A stretch of DNA of 59,158 bases from Ectocarpus siliculosus (Eukaryota > Sar > Phaeophyceae > Ectocarpales > Ectocarpaceae): the NCBI GenBank assembly GCA_000310025.1, contig FN649757.1, forward strand, positions 632,955-692,112. The letters run 5' to 3'. The position numbers were made by a program, and so were the translations under genes. This document shows positions 13,701-24,029 of this stretch, one piece after another; the stretch's first letter is position 1, and every line of letters starts with the position of its first letter. The notes beneath the pieces are model-generated. The model was not told where the DNA came from, made no database searches, and saw only the letters and a program-made list of their open reading frames with translations.

Positions 13701-16131
13701 GCATCGCAGCTCTGATTCGCTAGTCGTTGAAGAGACATCTCTGTGGCGACGAGAAAAACGTTTCGGCTGCGGAGTCCCCCTACAAATCAGGTGGCTGGCC
13801 TGTTCGCTCGCCAAGGTCGTACAGGAAACGGCTGATCACGTGCCCCCGCAACCTCTCGACCGCGACTAACTCCTGCGAGACGGACTGCCGTTGCTTGTGT
13901 TAGGCCCATACGGCTCGGTTTTGGGCTATGTTGTCGGTCACCGAGACCAACAGCGGTCACAAACACGTATTTGTGGTCAGAGTCAGGTATGGCAAGAATT
14001 AACCGCGGGTTGGGGTTGTATGTCGATATATGTAGCGCACTCTGCCTCGGTGTCCTTCCGGCGAAAGCATAGTCTGTACGTTTGAAGTCTCTCGCCCGCG
14101 TCCCCGCGATACCGTTATATATTTGTGTGTGAAACTCCACCTATGTAAAGGCTTTGCTAACCCTATGGACGAAGGAGTTCGTGAGGTAGCTGTTGTCTAT
14201 TGCGAACGGCGGCGGTGGGGTACCGTCATCATCGTTTGCGCTGATAGAATAAAGGCCAATCAATCCGTTTGACAATACAGTCACAGCCAGCCAACAATCA
14301 ATCGACATGCCTCGGGTTTTCGGCCCTCCCAACTACGGCAGTAATCTCCGGGCCTGGCCCCTCGCCATGCTCTGCTGGAAAAAAAGTGTTGATGAAGCCT
14401 AAGAAGTGCCGTAGATGGGAGTCGAATCAATGACCGATGCAGGCTAGACTGTCCATTGACAAAATAACAAAATAAAGCAAATTTTGCCGAGGCTGGGGCT
14501 CCTCTTGTGGGCTACAAATGGCCGCTACATAGGTTGTAGGGGTTTAGTCGGGTTCAGGAACGGCGCTCAAGTTCTTGTGTTTAATCAACGTTGAGCATCT
14601 ATCTGTCTCTAGTCTCTAAACTACCGAAGGATATTACATAAATGCGGATCATGATTCTACATTCAATAACACTCCGTACATTAAAGAGATACCCTATGTT
14701 GATAACTCGTTTTGAAAAAAGAAAAAAACGCAACAGCACCATGTAGCACCAGAAAGATGCACACGAGACACACTTATAGACCGGCCCGAAAGCTTCCGGA
14801 AAAACAGACATTATCGTTGGTTCTCGAACAGGGCGGCAGGCGGGAAGAGGCTTCATTGTATCATGAGTCTGCCGCCACCCGCCCCATTTGAAATCAAGAT
14901 AAAAATCATACGAGTCAACTTCCAAGTTCAGGAGAGCTAGAACGGGAGGCACCCAAACAAGGTCAGTTTCAGCCTTGATGTACTGATGTCCATACGGTAG
15001 ATATGGACATGGCTAGAAATCCTGTGGATCACCGTATCGTGTACCACTCTGTCCGGGAATATAGTACCGATTTGGGGTTAGGGCTATGGTTAGCAACAAC
15101 GCCTTAGAATTAGAAGGTCGTGAGTTCGACTCTCACTCCGAGCAATTTTGTTTTTTGGTTTTCCCGATTTTTTTGTTTTTTCCATCTTCCCTCTGACTTT
15201 GCCCTCTCAAGTTGCTCACTTTTCCAAAAAAAAGTATTTTCACCGGTTGACAGCAAAGAAGCAACCGAAGTACTTGAATGTGTGGGTTTACAGGTAGCAT
15301 AAGCTGTCAAGATTACAAAGCAAAAAAAAAACATGAAACAAATCTTTTTGAGCCCGTACGAGAGAAAAACGGGACCTACTGCCCGTTGTCTCGGGAGATC
15401 CACATGCGGGGAATTTTGTCTCAGATGGGGGGATGAAACTTATCCATCCCCTGTTTATGAGTTTATTTCGTACACTCTACCTTGTCCGAGCATGCCGCAA
15501 AGGAAAGTATGCTATAAAAACGTGTCGAACACCCCAAACTACAAATCGGTACTATATTGCCGGATAGCCAAATCGGTACTATGTTCCCGAACAGAGTATA
15601 CTGCTGTAGGTCTTCTTGTATGCATAGTCTATACATACCCGGTATGCATAGTCTATACATACCCGGGCAGGTGCGCGCTCTCTCTGTAACCAACCTCAAG
15701 AGAGCCGGGTGAAAGGGTTACCCGGGCTGAGGTGGAGGGGCGGGCAAAAAAATGTATGTGGCTGCAGCACCGCAGCATAGACATTCAGTTCTGCCCGTCC
15801 GCCTGTCTTGCAAACATGTGTTAATATATTTGAAATGTGGTACACACAGCTTGACGGTGACATGGCACACGGGCGGTCTAGCTATGTTTTTTATTTTTTA
15901 CACCCAGGCAGCAGCCGCCCTTGATTGAGTTAGCTGGTTCAGTCAAGTTCAGTCGGGGGGGTAGAGTCAAGAAAGCCGGTTGCGCAAGATACCTATGCTA
16001 CCGCCGAACCCAGCCGTCGCTTGACCTGAACCCCCCGTTGGATGTCGAAGCCCTGTCGTGATACGCATAACAATGTACTGCTTTGTAGGTTCTTGCTTCA
16101 GGGCGGGCTAACATCCACGCTGCTGCTGCTG

Positions 16132-16186
<55 letters not shown>

Positions 16187-16802
16187 GTGTCTACATATTG
16201 ATTATGATATAGTCTATGAACACCTACGAATATTATGTGAGAAGTTACACAGAGTGAGTCCAAATGAGCTATCTGTACGCCAGTGTCGCTCATCTGTGTC
16301 GTGCTTTCGCCTGCCTCTCTCTCGCATCGCATCTGCCTGAAGTCGGTCTCTGCAGCTGCGTGAGTACATCCATGCATACACCACCACCAGGAGCACTTAC
16401 TGAAAAGTAGCAGCAAGCTGCGCGCTGGTGTGCACAGACTAAAGGGCTGTTGGATGCAATCTTGTACACTATACCCAAGGGGTATGCCTACATGTACTGT
16501 AGTACTGCTGTATAGATCTTTTGCGGTATCATCCTTCATGTGGGTGGGCTGGAACGCTTGAACCCACATACATCCGGTAGGGAGGCCTTGCATGGACTGT
16601 TAACCACATCGGTGATTTGACTGACACCCAGGAAGATCCTAAAATAACTAGACTTCGAGGTGTACGAAGTCTTTCTCTGCGGCTGATCCACCAACTGAAC
16701 CACAGGCACATCATAGATGCCGACATACCTGCACGGAGTAGCACCATCGCACTTCTTTCTGTGTAAGCTGCACCTTTCGCAGCTCTTTCGTAGATCATAC
16801 AT
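1774..16802 (-). CDS. Zn2Cys6 (fungal-type) transcription factor, gene 1, 12 exons, apparently intact
   Basis: Predicted nuclear DNA-binding regulator of 576 aa. Exons in coding order: 16802-16729, 13499-13320, 9788-9681, 9076-8854, 8005-7932, 6298-6253, 6073-5990, 5054-4947, 3998-3712, 3181-3068, 2518-2378, 2065-1774. The total is 1,731 bases (3 x 577), every junction is phase-compatible, all introns are GT-AG and no internal stop is seen. Exon 1 starts at an ATG in CCACCATGT context and gives four cysteines (CERCSLHRKKCDGATPC). Exon 2 supplies the other two (CVDMGVEGGC), so the spacing CX2C-X6-C-X5-CX2C-X8-C is canonical. A basic stretch (YRKRKVRICTPYRKK) follows. Exons 3-10 encode the helical middle region (GLVGMQEN, FWCAVAIGAL, YFRRAKAALA, AWTILGYLYAF, YLALSDSF). 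The last exon ends in AAEDWLDVAHATL, a candidate activation motif. Exon 12 is 195 bases shorter than in gene 2. Introns 2, 5 and 8 carry mobile elements. Paralogues are at 17,763-33,929 (broken) and 39,669-50,819. The exon model is inferred, not transcript-backed. Confidence 0.82.
4047..4740 (-). repeat. Dispersed ~0.57 kb repeat (copy 1), interrupted by a SINE fragment
   Basis: This stretch is the reverse complement of 10,795-11,410. Shared blocks include the G/C tract next to GTACTCATAATCC, TACAAAGCCGGGACGG, the region around GGTGTTCGGCATCT, the CACTTCCAGAGACAGCTGT segment and the ACAACTTCGTTGCCAAGCGA segment. Both ends abut long G or C tracts. It lies in intron 8 of Zn2Cys6 gene 1. No coding capacity is recognised. 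It may be a non-autonomous element. Its true ends are blurred by the homopolymers. Confidence 0.6.
4262..4388 (-). mobile_element. 5'-truncated SINE with poly(A) tail and target duplication
   Basis: On the minus strand this 127 bp insert runs from GAAGGCAAAGTACCGCAGG to a 12-base A tract. It is flanked by CCCCCTT at both ends, which reads as a 7 bp target-site duplication. The matching place in the other copy of the host repeat (near 11,205-11,225) has a single TTCCTT there and no insert, so it is an empty site. The same sequence forms the 3' half of the element at 16,893-17,205, which has a tRNA-like head. Poly(A), duplication and empty site together support target-primed retroposition. Confidence 0.75.
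6362..7766. mobile_element. TA-flanked TIR DNA transposon (1.4 kb) in intron 5 of gene 1
   Basis: The left end CAGTAGGTGTCCCGATATA is repeated inverted at the right end (7,741-7,766), and both are followed by TGCCGG within about 26 bases. TA lies on each side (6,360-6,361 and 7,767-7,768). Subterminal zones (6,380-6,480 and 7,625-7,730) repeat GAATAGTGCC / GGCACTATT many times. The equivalent introns of the pseudogene (29,673-29,892) and gene 2 (43,817-44,018) lack the insert but share the flanking GAGCGACG and ACGAGG. A TA duplication and CAGT-type ends fit Tc1/mariner or pogo-like elements (inference). Bases 6,640-7,080 resemble 35,900-36,345 but contain no intact transposase that I can recognise, so it is probably non-autonomous. 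Confidence 0.75.
10020..10650 (+). pseudogene. Non-LTR (LINE) reverse-transcriptase C-terminal fragment, frame-broken
   Basis: Translated pieces in successive frames read AAWACVGKYGRQLYDRPKA, then LLYGCMTWASRQEHYRVLR with SIHHRFYWELLG, then LSYAQTLKRVGCQS followed by RQRRLLFAEALARQ. This order (W..YG..LY, YGC.TW, H...LR..HH, RRLLFAGALAR-like) is typical of the region after the reverse-transcriptase thumb in LINEs. At least two frameshifts separate the pieces, and no catalytic palm motifs precede them, so the copy is 5'-truncated and dead. It is inserted antisense in intron 2 of Zn2Cys6 gene 1. The pseudogene and gene 2 lack it at that place. Confidence 0.75.
10795..11410 (+). repeat. Dispersed ~0.6 kb repeat (copy 2) with internal tandem duplication
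   Basis: Inverted partner of 4,047-4,740. It opens with a C tract and two direct copies of a ~64 bp unit (about 10,808-10,870 and 10,878-10,933), each containing GGTGTTTGCCATCGGG and GGCAACGACGTTGTAAAACA. It ends near another C tract (11,400-11,411). It lacks the SINE insertion and so gives the empty site for the copy at 4 kb. It sits in intron 2 of gene 1. No coding content is recognised. Confidence 0.6.
15060..15145 (+). repeat. tRNA-like sequence, probably a SINE head
   Basis: The stretch TCGTGAGTTCGACTCTCAC forms a T-arm-like hairpin with a box-B core (GAGTTCGACTC). Upstream, TATGGTTAGCAAC is box-A-like and CCTTAGAATTAGAAGG makes an anticodon-arm-like hairpin. The 3' and 5' acceptor sides do not pair, so a functional tRNA gene is unlikely. 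T-rich sequence follows. It lies in intron 1 of Zn2Cys6 gene 1. Confidence 0.4.
16120..16183. repeat. (CTG)n trinucleotide repeat
   Basis: About 20 CTG units, interrupted once by ATG. On the minus strand one frame would give a polyglutamine tract of up to about 18 Q, then H and QQQQ. That frame is open back to 16,593, but it lies in intron 1 of Zn2Cys6 gene 1, just after exon 1. No copy of it is seen in gene 2 or the pseudogene, so I treat it as an intronic microsatellite. Confidence 0.85.
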
Positions 16803-16892
16803 GGTGGGAAGAAGAATAGTTCTACCTTTGCAAAGCGAGAGAGGCGCGTGGCCCGCGGATTCCATCGGGTTGAAGTTGATCGGTCCGTCGGC

Positions 16893-17205
16893 CTGATTTT
16901 TTTTTTTTTCTTTACTTTAAATCAGCGCTCACAGACAATAAATATTAGTGCCGTTTACTCCCACCCGTGGTCACACAGAAGAGCCCCTCTCTACCCTCCC
17001 CTCCTGCGGTACTTTGCCTTCGATAAGAGTTCAGCACTCTCTTCCCTCTGTGTACACACGAACTAGCGCTATCCACTAAGCCAGGAGCGGAAGCGAGAGA
17101 AAAACTCACTTTGCAAGAAAAGCTCGCTTTCGCCGAGAATCGAACATTCGAACCCCTGACCTGACCTCTAGAAGGTTTCGAGAATACCAACTAGACCGGC
17201 ATTAC
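16893..17205 (-). mobile_element. tRNA-derived SINE with poly(A) tail
   Basis: Read on the minus strand, it starts with a tRNA-like head. GGTCTAGTTGGTATTCTCG serves as box A and GGGTTCGAATGTTCGATTC as box B. An anticodon-arm-like AAACCTTCTAGAGGT lies between them. A second box-A-like TGGCTTAGTGGATAGCGC follows, then the body shared with 4,262-4,388 (GGCAAAGTACCGCAGG, TGTGTGACCACGGGT, GTAAACGGCACTA), and last an A-rich tail of about 12 bases. Clear target duplications were not found. It lies 91 bp upstream of the start codon of Zn2Cys6 gene 1. Confidence 0.7.
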
Positions 17206-17620
17206 CTTATCCCGTAGTGTTCCGAATTCCTGTTTGTTTGTTTCGGAGAAACCTGTTGGGAGGCGTTTTCGAACTCCTGGGTGCTTGTCCTGCATACGCC
17301 TGCGGGAATACTGAATGCGTGGGTAAGCTTGGGGCGCGTGGGAGCACCTGAGTGCCCTGGCGTGCCTTGCAGCGACCGGTCACGTGCCTCGCTCAAAGGA
17401 AGGGACACCGAAACTCAGATTAAGCCCTCAGGCAGTCGTCTCCTGAAGAGGTGCTCAGGGGATGACCGTGTATATATCCCCGTGGTAGATACTTTTTTTT
17501 TTCCCGAACAAATTTGTTGGTCGTTATGGGACTGTGAACCTCGAGAGCAGTGGAATAATATAACAGACTCTTATCTATGATAGAAGAGATGGATTCGTTG
17601 TGTCATATTAAGGAAAAAAA

Positions 17621-17644
<24 letters not shown>

Positions 17645-17651
<7 letters not shown>

Positions 17652-17705
17652 CCATTCGAGATATACCCACAGCAGCAGTCGAACGGGATGTGGTAGAGTC
17701 TTTTT
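17645..17705 (+). repeat. Dispersed repeat R1, short copy
   Basis: It matches the start of the repeats at 19,037-19,195 and (inverted) 38,095-38,250. Shared blocks are CATTCGAGATATACCCAC, TCGAACGGGATGTGGT and AGAGTCTT. It follows a (CA)n tract. No coding content. Confidence 0.55.
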
Positions 17706-18307
17706 TTTCATAAAATATCTCTCCGGCTTCTCTTCTCGCTACCGTCCGTCGCCAGCGCCATCATGTATGTGATCTCTACGCAAGAAGAGCTGCGAAAGGT
17801 GCAGCTCGCAAAAAAAGAAGTGCGACGGTGAAACTCCATGCAGGTAGGTATGTTACCGGAGCTAGGCTATTATGTATAGTTACAGCACAGCAAGTAAGTG
17901 CGTGGGGTTACCTATAGTATGGCGAGAGATGCGAGCGACGCGTCATCTATTTATTATCGATCTCTTCAAAAAAATCGTATATTACTTCGACGTGTAGATA
18001 GAGGTCGACCGTTCCCAGACGGTCTCACTCGCGGTAGGTTCGCCCTGCGGCTGCCTTATTATGTGATGCTTTTTTTGGTGTAGAGGACATACATACCGTG
18101 AGAAAGGGCAAGCGTTGTTGTACGATACGGGTTGTTGTGAGAGATGCGGTTGGCCTGTGTGTATGTATGTGCGTGTGTGAGTGGTTCTTCAGCTTGTTGT
18201 TCATGTCTTCTTGGCTCTTCGGTAAGCTCACTGACTGGCTCTCTCTCTTCGCTCCTGCTGCTGAAGTCTACGGCACTCCGTGTCGTTATAGACTAGACCC
18301 GATCTGG

Positions 18308-19743
18308 GAACAAAATCTTGTCGATAACTCTTGATCTTGGCCAAGATCTGTCTGCCAGTTTCACGATTTTTGGGAGCGGAATTAATCTTCCGATATATCT
18401 TGGCCAAGATTTCTCGAGGCCCGAAATCTGCCCTTTCGAACAAATCTTGACCCAAGATCTGTCGAAACGAGCCTTCCGACATATCTGGAGGCGGCGAAAC
18501 AAATCTTGCCTGGGTCCGGCGCGATCACCGAAGGTCAGTCAACCTAATCGTCCATAATGCCATGAAATCTGCACGTGGCACACTCGCAAGGGTCTCAAGC
18601 GCACCCTGGCGTCACTGTGTGGGCGCCACGGGCGCCGACAGCGAACGAAAACGACCAAGGCGCGCGAAAAAAATGCGTATTTGCCCTGGCTCGTTCCACG
18701 TGCGTCATCACCAGTCTGTCGAGGGACCGTTCAAAGAATACTTTATTTTGAAGTGTAGAAAAATAGAGGAGGAGGAACGTTTTGCCAACCCTGCTCTGTC
18801 GTGTGCGACGCTTCTATCTCTTCATCGAATCACCCCACACCCAACCCGTTTGCACCCGAGCCAAATCCGTGGGTGCAGATGACAGCGCCGGGGGTTTGAC
18901 CTCGGTACGCCTGCTACATCGTGAGATACGTGCATGGGTGTCATCGGCCTCGGGTTGATGCACTTTCTTGTCAGTTGGACAGCAATGGAACAGTTTTGTT
19001 TCTCCGCTTGACATGAGCTCCTGGGCAACGGGTTCACGCACAGAAAGACTACCCATTCGAGATATACCCACAGTCGAACGGGATGTGGTGGAGTCTTCTC
19101 AGTGAGTGGAGGGAAACCGGCTGGGTACTGGACTTATTATTTCGAGTCTTTTTAAGTCTATACACTGCGGACTGATGATTTATACCAGTGATGATGCCAG
19201 CTGGTGCTAAGTACATAAACATCTGTATAGGTAACTTACATTTTACAATACATCCCCTGTAGTTCTCTACTGGGTCGTCAACGACAAAATATCGGGGAGA
19301 ATCCCTCCGTTGTGTCGTGTATTATTGTAAAATGTAACCTTCACAGCACGGCGCATTGTCTATTGACTATTGACAGCTTGCTGGTTTATTAGACATATTA
19401 GGAATAATATTATTGTAAAAATCATGGAAGGTGGATTCAATTTTGCACCCCCAGGTAGGCGCCCATCGGTAGTATCCACCCACATGGGGGAGCGATGCCC
19501 CTTCTACAACTAACTGCGTCATGCTCACTTTTCGCCACACCTTGGCATTTTCTGTGGACCAAGTGGCCGTTGTGCCTTTTTCAACTTCAAGCAGAAGAGA
19601 GGAACAACAGGCACGCCGCTTTTTCAACATTCAAGATATTTCCCCCATAAATCGCGATACACTGCAAATCTTCGCGGAGATATATTGTGAGCAAATCTTG
19701 GGTCAAAATGCCAAGATATATAATTGCAAGATTATGTTTCCAT
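18308..19743. mobile_element. Candidate TIR element with AATCTTG subterminal repeats
   Basis: The left end GGGAACAAAATCTTG resembles the reverse complement of the right end, GGAAACATAATCTTG (13 of 15 bases). Both ends are followed by clusters of CAAATCTTG / TATCTTGGCC motifs. The palindrome TCTTGGCCAAGA occurs twice on the left, with degraded forms on the right. No clear target duplication and no transposase were found. The interior contains repeat R1 (19,037-19,195). It lies in intron 1 of the Zn2Cys6 pseudogene. It could instead be a locally amplified motif cluster. Confidence 0.4.
19037..19195 (+). repeat. Dispersed repeat R1, ~155 bp copy
   Basis: It matches 38,095-38,250 in inverse orientation over almost its whole length. 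Landmarks are GAAAGACTACCCATTCGAG, AACGGGATGTGGTGGAGTC, AGTGAGTGGAGGGAAACCGG and CTGATGATTTATACCAG. A shortened form is at 17,645-17,705. No coding frame is shared. In the 38 kb copy one end abuts a LINE endonuclease fragment. Confidence 0.65.
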
Positions 19744-20804
19744 GAAGGGTCCTCCGAAAATAAATGTGTTGTTCCTCAATAAACTGCGCACGAGTCAAGC
19801 GTTTTCTTGCTCAATGCGAATACTTGTACTACAGCAGCAGTAGTAGTACCCGCTATCCAACCTACACGACGAGCGGTCAGCTACAACACGGTCGTGGTCC
19901 CGGTTTAGCGGCCCAATAGTGTTTTATCTTTCCTTGATAGCAATTGATAGTGTCAAAAATTGCTACCACCGCTATTGGGCGGGGCATCGCCGCTACAAAC
20001 GGATTGGCAGTTTATATCATGGTAGTTTGACCACCGAGATGCAGCCGTGTCACGAGATTTCGGAACTAACTGCTGTCGAGGGCAAACAGGGAACCTCTCA
20101 ACTGGGACCACGACTGACTGTAAGGCTATAGATTGCCCCAAACCACAGCGACACCGCTCAATACTACCTGCTGGTGGTGTTGAAGCAGGAAGACACTTTT
20201 TCGTCGTCTATACCTACCTGTGGTATTCCATGGCGCAGAGAGTTGTTGCACCGTACCCCCCTCCTTCGTTGTATGTACAATATGCATACGCTTTGAGCTG
20301 TTCGCTTTGCCTGGGTTTTGTGAGTGAACGACTGCGTAGAAAAAATAGAGGAGTTCCTCATTACGCCATGCCACCTTCTCTCCAGCAGCATTGTTTATAC
20401 ATGTACGGTGGTACGGGCCCGCCCGCAGATAGGAAACAAACGTCAAAATTGGGTCGAGCCTCAATTCCTTTTTTTGGGTCCAAGGGCCAGACGAAGTCGT
20501 CCATTCTGTTAAAAAGTCATTTCTTATTCCTTTCGACTGTCGCGGACTCCTGATTGATTCTCGTATTTCTTATTTATTCTGCCTATCTATTGATTTCTGA
20601 GGACAATCCACTTCTTCTTCAAGCCCTCAAGAGAGGCGGTGGGAATGCCGTCAAACCCGTACAGCGAACAGCATGTGGTGGTCCACGATGTGTGGCAGTA
20701 TTACAGGAACAGCAGCAGGGGGGCGTGGGGGGCGCCGCGAAACTAGCCACTCTCCCCCCTACAAAAAAAATGCACTGCTACTGTTCGTCTATCTACATGC
20801 AGCC

Positions 20805-20885
20805 GGCCGCCGCGGTGGTCTAGTGGGTACCCTCGCAGCCTTCTAAGGGCCAGATCATGGGTTCGAGTCCCGGCAAAGTGAGTGT
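20805..20885 (+). repeat. tRNA-like SINE head
   Basis: TGGTCTAGTGGGTACCCTCG looks like a box A and D-arm, and ATGGGTTCGAGTCCCGG like a T-arm with box B. The putative acceptor sides do not pair, and AGTGAGTG follows where a 3' end would be expected. It is therefore a tRNA pseudogene or SINE head rather than a working tRNA gene. It lies in intron 1 of the pseudogene. Confidence 0.45.
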
Positions 20886-21654
20886 TTTTGTTACTACATA
20901 AATCCTGGTCTAAGTTGGAAGCGACGCGCTCCGAAGCTCGTTGTTCGTATACTTGATCGACTTCATAAGTCGCGAGGGAAGGGATTGCTGTATACCCTTC
21001 TCGCGATAAAAATATCTAAGGTAGGAACCGCAGGAGGGGGTCCAACCCCCCCTCCTATGTGACCCCGGTTGGGTCGTCTAGCTAGTAGAAGTGGAGGATA
21101 GTGGCTAAGGGGCAGACGAGAGAGTCCAATGATGGGAGAAGAAAAACAAATTGCAGCTTGGTAGGACATCCTTCTACATGTCAATGTAGCTAAATAGGTA
21201 GGAGGACGTTTCTTATTGGACACGCTTCCCCACCTACCCCTTGTTTCTTATGTCTTGGGGGTATCGCATCATTATGTTTCTTATTGGGATGGTTCTTATG
21301 TTGTGGCCGAGATTGAGCTGTGTTTCTTCGCCCTTTTTTCTTATTTTTCGCAAAACTTGACCCTTTTTTCTCAACAGATTTTTTCTTAACTGCGGGCCCG
21401 TATTGTATTATTAACGCTCCTAGTACCCAGTCCCTCCGCAACAAAGTGCGTCGCAACAGTGTTTGTCAGTCATTGGTCGAGGGGCTACAGTCCCTCCAAA
21501 CAATCTGAGCTCCTTGCCAAACAAAGGGGTGACTTGGCTTCAGTATGGAAATTGTCCCCAAAACACGTGGGGACACTTTTCATTCTGAAGCAAATCAGCA
21601 ACATTTTCCAGTATCAGGCGATGTGCAGTTTTTCGACCTAGAAGGCACGCGGCT

Positions 21655-23950
21655 TGGGAGTGTTGCGAAAACAAGCCCACCAACCACGGCCGCCACACAC
21701 TATTTATGTGTGTGGTTCCGGCATTTACACTTTCTGTTTTCATGCGTGAATCGCCCACAGGCAACAACCCGGGCAAGTCGCGCTGGTGGGAAAACAAGCC
21801 CACCAACCACGGCCGCCATACGCTATTTATGTGTGTGGTTCCGGCATTTTTACTTTCTCTTTTCATGCCGGAATCGCCCACACGCAACGACCCGGGGAAG
21901 TCGCGCTGGTGGGAAAACAAGCCCACAAACCACGGCCGCCACACACTATTTATTATGTGTGTGGTTCCGGCATTTATACTTCCTGTATTTATGCGTGAAT
22001 CGCCACACAGGCAACAACTCTGGTAAGTCGCGCTGGTGGGAAAAAAAGCCCACCAACCACGGCCGCCGCACACTCTTTATGTGTGTGGTTCCGGCATTTA
22101 CACTTTCTGTTTTCATGCCGGAATCGCCCACAGGCAACAACCCTGGTAAGTAGCGCTGTTGCGAAAACACGCCCTCTAACCACGGCCGCCATACGCTATT
22201 TATGTGTTTGGTTCCGGCATTTACGCTTTCTCTTTTCATGCCGGAATCGCCCACAGGCAACAACCCGGGGAAGTCGCGCTGGTGGGAAAACAAGCCCACA
22301 AACCACGGCCGCCACACACTATTTATGTGTGTGGTTCCGGCATTTATACTTTCTGTATTCATGCGTGAATCGCCACACAGGCAACAACTCTGGTAAGTCG
22401 CGCTGTTGGGAAAAAAAGCCCACCAACCACGGCCGCCGCACACTCTTTATGTGTGTGGTTCCGGCATTTACACTTTCTGTTTTCATGCCGGAATCGCCCA
22501 CAGGCAACAACTCTGGTAAGTCGCGCTGTTGGGAAAAAATGCCCACCAACCACGGCCGCCATACGCTATTTATGTGTTTGGTTCCGGCATTTACGCTTTC
22601 TCTTTTCATGCCGGAATCGCCCACAGGCAACAACCCTGGTAAGTCGCGCTGGTGGGAAAACAAGCCCACAAACCACGGCCGCCACACGCTATTTATGTGT
22701 GTGGTTCCGGCATTTATACTTTCTGTATTTATGCGTCAATCGCCCACAGGCAACAACCCGGGCAAGTCGCGCTGGTGGGAAAAAAAGCCCACCAACCACG
22801 GCCGCCATACGCTATTTATGTGTGAGGTTCCGGCATTTATGCTTTCTCTTTTCATGCGTGAATCGCCCACAGGCAACAACCCGGGGAAGTCGCGCTGGTG
22901 GGAAAACAAGACCACCAATCACGGCCGCCACACGCTATTTATGTGTGTGGTTCCGGCATTTACACTTTCTGTATTCATGCGTGAATTGCCCAAAGGCAAC
23001 AACCCTGGTAAGTAGCGCTGTTGCGAAAACACGCCCACTAACCACGGCCGCCACACGCTATTTATGTGTGTGGTTCCGGCATTTATACTTTCTGTTTTTA
23101 TGCGTGAATCGCCACACAGGCAACAACCCTGGTAAGTCGCGCTGGTGGGAAAAAAAGCCCACCAACCACGGCCGCCGCACACTCTTTATGTGTGTGGTTC
23201 CGGCATTTACGCTTTTTCTTTTCATGCCGGAATCGCCCACAGGCAACAACCCGGGGAAGTCGCGCTGGTGGGAAAACAAGACCACCAATCACGGCCGCCA
23301 CACGCTATTTATGTGTGTGGTTCCGGCATTTACACTTTCTGTATTCATGCGTGAATTGCCCAAAGGCAACAACCCTGGTAAGTAGCGCTGTTGCGAAAAC
23401 ACGCCCACTAACGACGGCCGCCACACGCTATTTATGTGTGTGGTTCCGGCATTTATACTTTCTGTTTTTATGCGTGAATCGCCACACAGGCAACAACCCT
23501 GGTAAGTCGCGCTGGTGGGAAAAAAAGCCCACCAACCACGGCCGCCGCACACTCTTTATGTGTGTGGTTCCGGCATTTACGCTTTCTCTTTTCATGCCGG
23601 AATCGCCCACAGGCAACAACCCGGGGAAGTCGCGCTGGTGGGAAAACAAGACCACCAACCACGGCCGCCACACACTCTTTATGTGTGTGGTTCCGGCATT
23701 TACGCTTTCTGTATTCATGCCGGAATCGCCCACAGGCAACAACCCGGGGAAGTCGCGCTGGTGGGAAAACAAGCCCACAAACCACGGCCGCCACACGCTA
23801 TTTATGTGTGTGGTTCCGGCATTTACACTTTCTGTTTTCATGCGTGAATCGCCCACAGGCAACAACCCGGGGAAGTCGCGCTGGTGGGAAAACAAGCCCA
23901 CAAACCACGGCCGCCACACGCTATTTATGTGTGTGGTTCCGGCATTTAGG
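21655..23950. repeat. 123-bp satellite array (~18-19 units) with 370-bp higher-order period
   Basis: A 123 bp unit recurs head to tail. Landmarks are TATTTATGTGTGTGGTTCCGG at 21,701 and again at 21,824, then CATGC(C/G)GGAATCGCCCACAG, GGCAACAACCC, AAGTCGCGCTGGTGGGAAAA and CCACGGCCGCCACAC. Because 123 is 41 codons, several frames on both strands stay open for 180-310 codons; these are repeat artefacts. Some units have one extra base (CGCCACACAGG instead of CGCCCACAGG) at about 22,001, 22,371, 23,111 and 23,481. These lie 370 bp or multiples apart, showing a three-unit higher-order repeat. The array lies in intron 1 of the Zn2Cys6 pseudogene. Confidence 0.92.
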
Positions 23951-24029
23951 AGGTGGTGTAGCAAATTAGAGGCCGAGGAGAGGTATCACGCAGGATATCA
24001 CGCAGCGCACCACCTCAGCCAAGCATGAT

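Larger units (their letters stand above)
16803..17762. promoter_or_regulatory. Divergent 5' region between gene 1 and the pseudogene
   Basis: The 960 bp between the two oppositely oriented zinc-cluster exon 1 copies must hold the promoter of gene 1 and the former promoter of the pseudogene. It contains a full SINE (16,893-17,205), a (CA)n tract (17,618-17,644) and a copy of a dispersed repeat (17,645-17,705). No TATA box can be assigned with confidence. The assignment rests only on position. Confidence 0.4.

Noticed and set aside
15090-15145. Functional tRNA gene
   Set aside because: The T-arm is good but there is no pairing acceptor stem and no proper D-arm; a SINE head is more likely. The same holds for 20,805-20,885.
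21655-23950. CRISPR-like array
   Set aside because: Units are contiguous 123 bp repeats without unique spacers, in a eukaryotic intron.
21545-24028. Several 200-310 codon open frames on both strands
   Set aside because: They are products of the 123 bp satellite (41 codons per unit); the same peptide repeats and the frames rotate with the 370 bp period.
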